Assembly: GCA_002314055.1 (NCBI GenBank)
Contig: DCBP01000046.1
Span: 19,053-24,949, forward strand
DNA: 5,897 nucleotides
Origin: Prevotella sp. UBA1104
Lineage (GTDB): Bacteria; Bacteroidota; Bacteroidia; Bacteroidales; Bacteroidaceae
Reading direction: 5' to 3'
Under the pieces are notes generated by a model, which had not been told where the DNA came from, did not search any database, and was given only the letters and a program-made list of their open reading frames with translations. A program made the translations under genes and the position numbers. Positions 1 to 5,864 of this stretch are shown here, in pieces (the stretch's first letter is position 1; each line of letters begins with the position of its first letter).

Positions 1-28
1 TACACTCTCAACTCTACACTCTTAACTC
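1..28. repeat. 14-bp tandem duplication across the gldL stop codon
   Basis: Two adjacent 14-base units, TACACTCTCAACTC (1-14) and TACACTCTTAACTC (15-28), differ at one base. The gldL stop (TAA on the minus strand, 22-24) lies in the second unit, so the repeat covers the last two sense codons and the short gap toward the expected gldM. The array may continue left of the window. This is a low-complexity CT/CA repeat with no visible function; slippage during replication is a likely origin. Confidence 0.6.
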
Positions 29-918
29 TTCATCCCATTCATGTTAACGGTCATCGCTTCAATCATGCGGGCATAGATAGCATTGAGCTGTTCAATCTGT
101 CCGGCCATCTTGCGCGACTGCTCGTTAATCTGGTCGATAGTTCCGATTTGTGCACTTGCTCCCTTAAGCTGCATCTCGTAAACCTTGCAAATACCCGTAA
201 GAGTACGGTTGAGGTTTTCCATCTCCTCGGAATCGCGTGTCAGTCGCTGACTCTGTTCCGATACCTTCGACAGCATCTCCGTAAGTTTGTTGAGCTCCTC
301 CACATAATGGTCGGTTGCCTCTGCCATCTCCGGCGACACCTGCTGTTGCTGTGCCACCCACTGTGGCATATTGACCATGGTCGGCTGCTGAGTTGGTTGA
401 GCGGACGAGGTAGACGACTCGGGCATCTCGGACGACTCAGACGACTCTGTAGCAGCTGAAGCAGCTGCCGATACAGAACCTCCGGCTGTTGCCGACGCTG
501 TACCTGATGACGGAACGCCGCCACCTATTATAATAGTACCACCCTGCGGGACGCCAGCCATTGCCGGCTGAGCCACATGCGTTGCGGTGCCGTTCTCTTC
601 GGCCTCGCGTTCAGCCATATCCTCTTCATACTCCTCTTCAATCTCCTCTTCATCGATATGCGTAGGAAGGTCCTTGCCGTCGGCAGTCTTGTCGAACGGG
701 CGGTCGAAGGCAGAGAGGAAGAACACGAAGATTTCGGTACCCATTCCGAGGAACAACATGAAGTTTGCTCCCGGCAAGTGAGTCAACTTAAACAGTGTTC
801 CGGCGATTACGATTGATGCTCCCCAACTGTAGGCATAATTCATGAATGTCTGTCCGGGAACGCTGTCCAACCACTTCTGCAAGCGGTATATCACATTATA
901 TTTGCTGTATTCTGTCAT
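22..918 (-). CDS. gldL: Type IX secretion system inner-membrane motor protein GldL/PorL
   Basis: GldL (PorL) pairs with GldM in the inner membrane. Together they convert proton flow into movement that powers T9SS protein export and, in gliding species, motility. The 298-residue product has two predicted membrane helices, about residues 31-46 and 50-70. The first ends in GTLFKLTH and the second holds Glu62 before FVFFLSAF. Lys44, His47 and Glu62 correspond to the charged intramembrane residues known to matter in Flavobacterium GldL. A strongly acidic stretch (89-108) follows, then a low-complexity Gly/Ala/Ser/Gln linker (109-196) and a helical, coiled-coil-like cytoplasmic tail (197-298). The ATG overlaps the gldK stop as ATGA, which fixes the start and implies translational coupling. 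The linker makes it longer than Flavobacterium GldL and closer to Porphyromonas PorL. gldM should follow just outside the window. Confidence 0.95.
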   Translation of the reverse strand: MTEYSKYNVIYRLQKWLDSVPGQTFMNYAYSWGASIVIAGTLFKLTHLPGANFMLFLGMGTEIFVFFLSAFDRPFDKTADGKDLPTHIDEEEIEEEYEEDMAEREAEENGTATHVAQPAMAGVPQGGTIIIGGGVPSSGTASATAGGSVSAAASAATESSESSEMPESSTSSAQPTQQPTMVNMPQWVAQQQQVSPEMAEATDHYVEELNKLTEMLSKVSEQSQRLTRDSEEMENLNRTLTGICKVYEMQLKGASAQIGTIDQINEQSRKMAGQIEQLNAIYARMIEAMTVNMNGMKS

Positions 919-2372
919 TTTTTCTTGCTTCCTTTTTGTTTAGAACTTGTTGTGCTTGCCAAACTTCTCACGCAGCGGAATCCGATGTAGCTGCGCGGCT
1001 GGTTCTGATACTCCCATGTGCGCCATGCCGAGCGGATAAACGACTCCGGGTCTTTCCACGAACCGCCTCTCACGCTCTTCTTTTTCATCTTATACGGGTC
1101 TTCTATTGCTGCATTATATGAAAGTTCCGGATTGAGGTCGTTCATTGCCGTAACTCCGGCTTCGGTATATATGGTACTTGTCCATTCCGCCACGTTACCA
1201 GCCATGTCATACAGTCCGTTGCTGTTTGCCGAGTATATACCGACGCGACTTGTTATAAGGTTTCCGTCGCGAGTATAATTACCTCTGTCTGGCTTGAAAT
1301 TGGCATAGAAGCAGCCACGGTCGTTCTTCACGTCCTGATTTTCCCAAGGGAATTCCGTACCGTCCTTGCCACGTGCAGCAAACTCCCACTCTGCTTCAGT
1401 CGGCAGGCGGTAACGCTGCAGATATCTTGCCACGCCGCCGAGTCCCTTAAGCAGATAGTCGGTGCGCCATGCACAGAAGGCATTCGCCTGTTCCCAAGTA
1501 ACTCCTACAACAGGATAGTCGTTGTATGTAGGACTGCTGAAATAGAGTCGCATGTATGGTTCGTTGTCTGAGTTTTGGAAATCATTCACCCAGCAAGTCG
1601 TATCTGGATATACATTCACGATGTATGTGTTGAGGAAGTCCCACGGACCGCTCAGCTGTCTGTTTATCGTCTGTCTGACGATTCTGCCCTCATCGTCGAT
1701 GTATGCCGTATCCTTTGATATCATAACCACCTCGTCAGGATTTACCTGCACGTCGGTATTCAGGTTGCGCTCGGCAGGATTGAGACGGTTGCGGCGCTTT
1801 GCTGCCGTAACATAGTCGTAAATCTCATAGCGATAGTTCATCTGACTGGCATCGAGCATTTTCTCGCCCGTTACGGGATTCGTTACATAAAGGCTCTCAA
1901 TAGCACGCTGCTCGTCTTCGTTAGGCTTTCGCGGCAAAGACTTCTTCCAGTTAAGATGCGGTTTTACGGGGTCGCCGTTTTTGTCTTCCGTTATCATATA
2001 CGACTCGTCGCCGCCGTAAGCCGGGTCGGCAAGACGTGTACGGAGAATGGAATCGCGTACCCAATACACGAACTGGCGGTACTCCGAATTAGTAATCTCT
2101 GTATCATCCATCCAGAAACCGTCTACGGAAATTTCCTTCACCGGAGTCTGCACTCCCCAGAGACTATCCGACTTCTCCAGTCCCATTTTCAGCGAGCCTC
2201 TTTTTATGAGTGTCATGCCGAAAGGCGTAGGCTCGGTAAATCCGCGCCCGCCACCAGTTCCGGTAAGCTCTCCACCTCTACTCGACGTACTTACTTTTCC
2301 GCCGAAACATCCTGTAAGGGTTAGCGTTGTAACCATCACGCAAATGGCTATAATACTATTTCTCATTTTCAT
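915..2372 (-). CDS. gldK: Type IX secretion system lipoprotein GldK/PorK
   Basis: GldK (PorK) is an outer-membrane lipoprotein that, with GldN/PorN, builds the periplasmic ring of the T9SS. The 485-residue product starts with a lipoprotein signal peptide with lipobox LTGC (19-22), so Cys22 is the predicted lipidated residue. A formylglycine-generating-enzyme (FGE)-like fold follows, starting near FGMTLIKRGS (51-60). Its signatures are VTWEQANAFC (291-300), RLPTEAEWEFAARG (322-335), GLYDMAGNVAEW (386-397), VRGGSWKD (434-441) and YIGFRCVR (462-469). A long insertion between about 105 and 285 is typical of GldK-type members. The two active-site cysteines that true FGE carries just after GGS are not present here, so the domain is structural and not catalytic. 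The tail is lysine-rich. It begins 2 bases after the porP stop and overlaps gldL by 4 bases. ATG at 2372 is chosen; Met3 is a possible alternative. Confidence 0.96.
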   Translation of the reverse strand: MKMRNSIIAICVMVTTLTLTGCFGGKVSTSSRGGELTGTGGGRGFTEPTPFGMTLIKRGSLKMGLEKSDSLWGVQTPVKEISVDGFWMDDTEITNSEYRQFVYWVRDSILRTRLADPAYGGDESYMITEDKNGDPVKPHLNWKKSLPRKPNEDEQRAIESLYVTNPVTGEKMLDASQMNYRYEIYDYVTAAKRRNRLNPAERNLNTDVQVNPDEVVMISKDTAYIDDEGRIVRQTINRQLSGPWDFLNTYIVNVYPDTTCWVNDFQNSDNEPYMRLYFSSPTYNDYPVVGVTWEQANAFCAWRTDYLLKGLGGVARYLQRYRLPTEAEWEFAARGKDGTEFPWENQDVKNDRGCFYANFKPDRGNYTRDGNLITSRVGIYSANSNGLYDMAGNVAEWTSTIYTEAGVTAMNDLNPELSYNAAIEDPYKMKKKSVRGGSWKDPESFIRSAWRTWEYQNQPRSYIGFRCVRSLASTTSSKQKGSKKK

Positions 2373-2374
2373 TA

Positions 2375-3364
2375 TTACAATATCCTCACGCTTTTATGTT
2401 TATTCTTTCCTTTTTTATATAGATTCAAATTTGTCTGATACCCCACGGTAAGTTCATGACTGCCGTTGCCAATGCTTATTGCCGATGTATACATCTCATA
2501 ACTGTAGCTCAGCATGATGCCGTGGAAGCGTCCGCCAATGAGTGCCGTAACGGAATTTGTCGGACTGTACGACACTCCGGCAAACATCACTTTCTTGTCG
2601 TTTGTATAGACCACGCGGGCTGAAACGTCTGCACGATAAGCCTTGCCGTCGGTGCGCACGAGCACAGACGTCGGTATAGTTACAAACGGATTTCTTAGCT
2701 TTATATTGTATCCTCCGGTTAAATAAAATGTAGGATCCACCTGCAGCTCGTTTGTTTCTCCCAATTCTATAAGCGGAGAATTGAGGTGTTGTGCCGATAG
2801 TCCGGCATACCATCTGCCGTTGGTATAATACAGTCCGGCAGCGAGATCCATCCCGTTGCCGTTTACATCGGTAGTAGCAAATGCGGGGTCGCCCGACTCG
2901 CCAAGGTCTACCTTCGAACCGTCGAACTTCTCATTGAGGAATCCGAACTGAACGCCGGCACTTATCATACCGCCAAAGAGTTTGTGTTTATATGCATATT
3001 GCAAGGCTATACGCTGATGAGTAAAAAGACCTATCTGGTCGTTCAGCAAGGATATGCCGACTCCATGGTATGCTCCAAGGAAATAAAGGGGCATATCTCC
3101 ACCGAGATACATCGTGCGCGGATTATTCTCGAAACCAGCCATATCGAGGGCATAAGCTCCTACGACATTCAGTTTCGGTTGTTTTCCCACCGCAGCCGGG
3201 TTGAAATACGGTTCCAAATCCCAATAATGGCTGAACGATGCATCATACTGCGCTCTTGCACCAATGGCGAAGAGTACGGTCAGTGATAAAATTATGTATA
3301 AACGTCTAAACACGATAGAATAACGATGCAACATGTAGTTTATTGTGCTACAACGACAAAACAT
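2375..3364 (-). CDS. porP: PorP/SprF family type IX secretion system outer-membrane protein
   Basis: PorP/SprF proteins are outer-membrane beta-barrel components of the T9SS; P. gingivalis PorP is needed for export and is the first gene of the porPKLMN cluster, as here. The product has a signal peptide with hydrophobic core LYIILSLTVLFAIG and likely cleavage after GARA, leaving a mature start at Gln39. The family motif FNPAAVG (54-60) follows, then alternating beta-strand patterns throughout, with a basic C-terminal tail. The start is uncertain. ATG at 3364 gives 329 residues and has a very A-rich upstream stretch, the usual favourable context in this phylum. An internal ATG at 3334 (Met11) would give a more ordinary 28-residue signal peptide. 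No clear TAnnTTTG promoter is visible in the 86 bases upstream, so transcription may start further up, inside the neighbouring repeat unit. gldK begins 2 bases after its stop. Confidence 0.92.
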   Translation of the reverse strand: MFCRCSTINYMLHRYSIVFRRLYIILSLTVLFAIGARAQYDASFSHYWDLEPYFNPAAVGKQPKLNVVGAYALDMAGFENNPRTMYLGGDMPLYFLGAYHGVGISLLNDQIGLFTHQRIALQYAYKHKLFGGMISAGVQFGFLNEKFDGSKVDLGESGDPAFATTDVNGNGMDLAAGLYYTNGRWYAGLSAQHLNSPLIELGETNELQVDPTFYLTGGYNIKLRNPFVTIPTSVLVRTDGKAYRADVSARVVYTNDKKVMFAGVSYSPTNSVTALIGGRFHGIMLSYSYEMYTSAISIGNGSHELTVGYQTNLNLYKKGKNKHKSVRIL

Positions 3365-3367
3365 TAT

Positions 3368-3390
3368 ATTTTTTTTGATTTTTTACCCTC
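3368..3390. repeat. Partial third copy of the element-end sequence next to the porP start
   Basis: The plus strand reads A, eight T, G, A, six T, ACCCTC. The reverse complement of the right end, including its flank (5703-5726), reads A, eight T, GTTG, A, four T, ACCCTC. The two match apart from small insertions, in the same orientation as the left inverted repeat at 3451. The similarity stops after ACCCTC. It could be a remnant of another end or the true outer edge of the left end. T-runs make chance similarity possible, so confidence is limited. Confidence 0.4.
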
Positions 3391-3450
3391 GCTACATATT
3401 TGGACTAACTTTTTATTACTGATAAAATAAAAGAAAAAAGTTTTTCGGTC

Positions 3451-3499
3451 ATTTTACCCTCACACCCTCACACATTGCTCTAAAACGCCCTGTTTATCG
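3451..3499 (+). repeat. Left terminal inverted repeat of the ATPase-nuclease unit
   Basis: The outer 25 bases (3451-3475) start ATTTTACCCTCAC and are identical to the reverse complement of 5689-5713. After 12 less conserved bases (6 of 12 match), CCCTGTTTATCG (3488-3499) is identical to the reverse complement of 5665-5676. Spacing is equal on both sides, giving 43 matches in 49 without gaps. Weaker similarity continues inward through GGTT and into the first GTGAGGG. The repeat lies 86 bases upstream of the porP start. Confidence 0.85.
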
Positions 3500-3509
3500 G
3501 GGTTCAAAG

Positions 3510-3561
3510 GTGTGAGGGATAGTGTGAGGGGTCGATGCTTACCCCTCACACTTCCTCACAC
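3510..3561. repeat. Subterminal hairpin of GTGAGGG units containing the stop codon of the ATPase-nuclease gene
   Basis: AGTGTGAGGGGT (3521-3532) pairs perfectly with ACCCCTCACACT (3541-3552) around an 8-base loop. GTGTGAGG (3510-3517) pairs with CCTCACAC (3554-3561), separated by a small 3/1-base bulge, for 20 base pairs in all. On the minus strand the stop codon (3548-3546) and the codons for the final Cys-Glu-Glu-Val lie in the upstream arm. There is no T-run after the stem, so it is not a standard intrinsic terminator, though it could protect the 3' end of the mRNA or bind protein as DNA. Confidence 0.75.
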
Positions 3562-5303
3562 GCCACCATATCCACGCTGCGGAATATCACCACAAGCTTG
3601 TGGATGCGTGTCTTGTGCGCCACGTCCTCCACCACGCCACTCTCCGCATAGCGCGCAATCTGCGCCTTGGCATCATCGAAGAGTTGCTTCACCTGTTCGT
3701 CAGTGGTATTAGCCTTGCAGTATTTCAGTTCGATGATGTAGCTGTGCTCCATGTCGGGATAGTTCTCAATGAGCGGGCGCAGGAAGATGTCGGCATAGCC
3801 GCCCTGGTTGTCGAGCTCGGAGATGGGACGGTAGAAGCGGCACTGGCACGTCATAGCCAGCGTGAAGCCGTGCACGTAAGCCTCGCCCTTCTGGTGGTCG
3901 CGCTGCGAGGAGTACTGCTTTATGGCATCGGCGATGTAAGCAAAATATTGCTTGTATTCGCCGAGATAGGCAAGGCGACTTTCAAGCTGACCTTTTTCGT
4001 AATTGTCTACGGACAGGTCGTTCTCGCTGTATGTACTAAGCAGATATTTGTATATTTGGTCGCGCACGACCTCGTTGGGAATAACAAACTTTGTCTCGCC
4101 CATATACGTGCCGCCAATGGTGACAAGTCCGAAGTAGAACAGCAGGCTCACGAAATTGTCGGGATCATTGATACTCTCGGCTGGGAAGCCTTTCTTCAGC
4201 GTGCCAGTAACAAACCCGTTGGTCACAAGGCGCTGTATCACGCGGGCGTCGTGCTCGAAGTTCTTGTCGTGGCGTATGAGCATGCGCAACTTGTTGTAGT
4301 CCACGCGGATGTTGTCCTCTGCCATATATTCCGGAAACTCACAGTCGTTGCGTATGTAGTTGTCTATGAAATAGAGAACCATTACCGAGTTGTACATTGT
4401 CTCCTTGCCATACCTTGGTTTGGCAAAGCAGTAATTGTCGTACCACGGTTTCATCCTCTCTATAAGTTCATCGATAGAATGGTGGAACGGACACACCGTG
4501 GAATAATAAGCGAGCATGTCGCGCACCTCTTCCTCATTGAATCCCATCATTGCGTTGAACTCCGTTTCCAACGAGTAGTTGGTGCCAATATTGAAGCCAC
4601 TCGTAAGGTCGTCCATTGTCACGGGACTCACTCCAGTCACGAAGACACGTTTCAATGATGTTTCCGTGGCAGTCTTTACAGCATCGAAGAACAGGCGCAG
4701 ATATCCCTCGCCGTGGGTCTGCTGGCGATAGGTAAGCATGTGTTGCGGCTCAGTGAGAATTTTGTTGGTGAAGTGGTCGTACTCGTCGATGAAGAGATAG
4801 GCATGCTGTCCAGCATCGGTACACTCGCGACATATAGCTGCCAATTGGTCGATAGCTCCCTTACATGCCATAACTCTTTCTGTGGCTCCGTCAAGTAGAT
4901 ATCTTTTATAACGTGTACAGAAGCCATAAAATTCTATGGCGCAGTAAGAGTCGAGCCCCCGCTGATAGTCATCCAGTCCCGCCGCTACAACAGAGAAGTT
5001 AAGTCGCAGGATGAGATAGCTGCCCTGTTCGGGTGTGGGATGGCTACCTATATACAATTTGCCGAACAGCTCCTCAAAGCGGTCTTTCTTGTTGATGTCG
5101 TAGTAGTTTTGGAGCATGGAGAGGGTAAGGCTCTTGCCGAAGCGGCGAGGGCGGATGAAGAAGAAGAACTTGTTTGAAGCCTCCACATCTTCTATAAACG
5201 ATGTCTTGTCAACATAGTAGCAGTCGTCTTTTACTATATCCTCGAAATTCATCATTCCGTAGGGGATGCGTTTGCGATAAGGGCGGTTTCGGTGTGTCAG
5301 CAT
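3546..5303 (-). CDS. AAA-ATPase-like / PD-(D/E)XK nuclease family protein (DUF1703 type)
   Basis: The predicted product is a 585-residue ATP-binding protein of the AAA-ATPase-like plus DUF1703 (PDDEXK_9) architecture; its cellular role is unknown. Visible motifs are a degenerate P-loop RPRRFGKS (51-58), typical of this family; Walker B LFIDEYD (170-176); and a sensor-like strand RVFVTGVSP (219-227). The C-terminal nuclease domain shows Glu474 in GEAYVHGF, Asp505 in GGYADIF and Glu525-Leu-Lys527 in YIIELKY, so the catalytic set looks complete. The frame is open up to 5378, but ATG at 5303 is preferred: it gives the usual family N-terminus, RKRIPYGMMNFEDIVKDDCYYVDKT starting at residue 10 being close to it, and a TAnnTTTG promoter lies just upstream at 5328-5335, inside the longer version. 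No signal peptide or membrane segment is seen, so it is probably cytoplasmic. The gene stands alone between inverted repeats, 181 bases upstream of porP on the same strand. Possible roles include transposition of its own unit, DNA repair or defence; none is shown by the sequence. Confidence 0.9.
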   Translation of the reverse strand: MLTHRNRPYRKRIPYGMMNFEDIVKDDCYYVDKTSFIEDVEASNKFFFFIRPRRFGKSLTLSMLQNYYDINKKDRFEELFGKLYIGSHPTPEQGSYLILRLNFSVVAAGLDDYQRGLDSYCAIEFYGFCTRYKRYLLDGATERVMACKGAIDQLAAICRECTDAGQHAYLFIDEYDHFTNKILTEPQHMLTYRQQTHGEGYLRLFFDAVKTATETSLKRVFVTGVSPVTMDDLTSGFNIGTNYSLETEFNAMMGFNEEEVRDMLAYYSTVCPFHHSIDELIERMKPWYDNYCFAKPRYGKETMYNSVMVLYFIDNYIRNDCEFPEYMAEDNIRVDYNKLRMLIRHDKNFEHDARVIQRLVTNGFVTGTLKKGFPAESINDPDNFVSLLFYFGLVTIGGTYMGETKFVIPNEVVRDQIYKYLLSTYSENDLSVDNYEKGQLESRLAYLGEYKQYFAYIADAIKQYSSQRDHQKGEAYVHGFTLAMTCQCRFYRPISELDNQGGYADIFLRPLIENYPDMEHSYIIELKYCKANTTDEQVKQLFDDAKAQIARYAESGVVEDVAHKTRIHKLVVIFRSVDMVACEEV

Positions 5304-5327
5304 ATCTTTACATTTATCTAATAATGG

Positions 5328-5360
5328 CAAAGTTACGACTTTTATTCTTATTAAGGCATA
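5328..5360 (-). promoter_or_regulatory. Bacteroidota-type promoter of the ATPase-nuclease gene
   Basis: On the minus strand TAACTTTG (5335-5328) matches the Bacteroidota -7 consensus TAnnTTTG at all fixed positions. A TATG (5360-5357), 21 bases upstream, is a 3-of-4 match to the -33 TTTG. Transcription would start near 5322-5325, giving a leader of about 20 bases before the ATG at 5303. This placement rules against translation from the upstream ATG at 5378. Confidence 0.6.
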
Positions 5361-5468
5361 ATTATATACAAAAAACAAGCTTCTTCGTCAATTTAGGTGG
5401 TATTTTTTTGACGAAAACCGACAAAGCAACTGACCTATGCTACTAAAGCTATCATTTGCTATCGGTAT

Positions 5469-5512
5469 TTCTATGCTGCACCAAAAGTGCAACATAGAAG
5501 CACCTTTGGTGC
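5469..5512. repeat. Overlapping, mutually exclusive hairpins
   Basis: TTCTATGCTGCAC (5469-5481) pairs with GTGCAACATAGAA (5487-5499) with one mismatch in 13 and a 5-base loop. GCACCAAAAGTGC (5478-5490) can instead pair with GCACCTTTGGTGC (5500-5512), again 12 of 13; the latter is also a small palindrome by itself. The two pairings share bases, so they compete. The site lies about 135 bases upstream of the predicted promoter, inside the repeat-bounded unit. It may be a protein-binding site or the remnant of a nested repeat. Confidence 0.55.
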
Positions 5513-5602
5513 CACTATTATCAACATTTTCCCTACAGAAGTTCTGGCTCTTTAAAATGAATAATTCATAGGAAACACCCTGTACCTCGCGGCGTTTCCG
5601 GT

Positions 5603-5655
5603 GGTGAGGGTAAGTGTGAGGGATGGTGAGGGGTGGTGAGGGATTACCCTCACCA
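5603..5655. repeat. GTGAGGG cluster and hairpin at the right end of the unit
   Basis: Four GTGAGGG units start at 5604, 5616, 5626 and 5636, followed by one inverted CCCTCAC at 5647. GGTGAGGG (5635-5642) and CCCTCACC (5647-5654) form a perfect hairpin with loop ATTA, extended by a T-A pair. Alternatively GGTGAGGGTAA (5603-5613) pairs with TTACCCTCACC (5644-5654). This mirrors the subterminal hairpin at the left end (3510-3561), though with more units. Confidence 0.75.
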
Positions 5656-5664
5656 TAAAAACCT

Positions 5665-5713
5665 CGATAAACAGGGGCTTTGAGGGGCATGTGTGAGGGT
5701 GTGAGGGTAAAAT
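5665..5713 (-). repeat. Right terminal inverted repeat of the ATPase-nuclease unit
   Basis: This is the inverted partner of 3451-3499. Bases 5689-5713 are the exact reverse complement of the left outer 25 bases, and CGATAAACAGGG (5665-5676) is the exact reverse complement of the left inner block, with the same 12-base spacing. Just outside it is CAAC followed by eight A, which resembles the flank of the partial copy near porP. Confidence 0.85.
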
Positions 5714-5786
5714 CAACAAAAAAAATTTAGCCTACAAGAAGTATAACAAATAAAACTTTCTACCTTGTCATTCAAAAATCTAAATA

Positions 5787-5864
5787 TTAACGACAATGAG
5801 AGACAATTTTTGACAATCAACTGTATAGTGAAGAATTGTCTTCTATTGTCTCTATTGTCGTTAA
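5787..5864. repeat. Palindromic GACAAT array with 10-bp periodicity
   Basis: GACAAT occurs at 5792, 5802 and 5812, exactly 10 bases apart. Its inverse ATTGTC occurs at 5835, 5845 and 5854. The outer arms, TTAACGACAAT (5787-5797) and ATTGTCGTTAA (5854-5864), are exact reverse complements, and the arms as a whole (31 and 30 bases) differ by one inserted base and a few inner changes around a 17-base centre. One unit per helical turn suggests binding of a protein along one DNA face. A regulatory site, an attachment site or the ends of a very small repeat element are all possible. Confidence 0.75.

Larger units (their letters stand above)
3451..5713 (-). mobile_element. Putative one-gene element (ATPase-nuclease gene between inverted repeats)
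   Basis: A 2,263-bp unit is bounded by near-identical inverted repeats (3451-3499 and 5665-5713) and contains one complete gene for an AAA-ATPase/PD-(D/E)XK nuclease protein. Both ends have the same design: an outer pair of CCCTCAC units, a conserved CCCTGTTTATCG block at the same distance, then a palindromic cluster of the same 7-mer. That layout resembles transposon ends with multiple recombinase-binding sites. Seen: the repeats, their spacing and the gene. Known: this ATPase-nuclease family is highly multiplied in Bacteroidota genomes, and PD-(D/E)XK folds occur in some transposases, including TnsA of Tn7. Inferred: that the protein acts on the ends. No flanking target duplication was found, so it may be a decayed element, or the repeats may be a local regulatory device. 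Confidence 0.55.

Noticed and set aside
148..459. Plus-strand open frame of 103 codons
   Set aside because: It is antisense to the helical tail and linker of gldL and reads as Leu/Arg/Cys-rich noise.
3505..3512. Minus-strand CACCTTTG as a -7 element for porP
   Set aside because: It matches five of six fixed positions but has no TTTG at the proper distance upstream and would give a leader of well over 100 bases.
3451..3561. CRISPR-like array made of the GTGAGGG units
   Set aside because: Units are only 7 bases, unevenly spaced, in both orientations, and have no spacer-sized unique segments or cas genes nearby.
3510..3561. Intrinsic terminator for the ATPase-nuclease gene
   Set aside because: The hairpin is strong but contains the stop codon and is followed on the minus strand by CTTTGAACC, with no T-tract. 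Termination cannot be claimed from the sequence.
3600..4658. Long plus-strand open frame of 352 codons
   Set aside because: It lies wholly antisense to the ATPase-nuclease gene, whose motifs are clear, and its translation shows no recognisable domain. It is a shadow of the real reading frame.
5361..5391. Sigma-70-like TTGACG and TATAAT pair on the minus strand
   Set aside because: The spacer is 19 bases, and Bacteroidota primary sigma factors use TTTG/TAnnTTTG. The TAACTTTG at 5328-5335 is a better candidate and sits closer to the preferred start.
5388..5690. Minus-strand open frame of 100 codons upstream of the ATPase-nuclease gene
   Set aside because: It runs through the GTGAGGG cluster and the hairpins, reads as low-complexity Pro/His/Arg sequence, and has no family features.
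3441..5723. Target-site duplication flanking the inverted repeats
   Set aside because: The left flank (TTTTTCGGTC) and right flank (CAACAAAAAA) share no direct repeat of useful length at the 25-bp boundaries. A duplication may exist further out if the true ends lie elsewhere.
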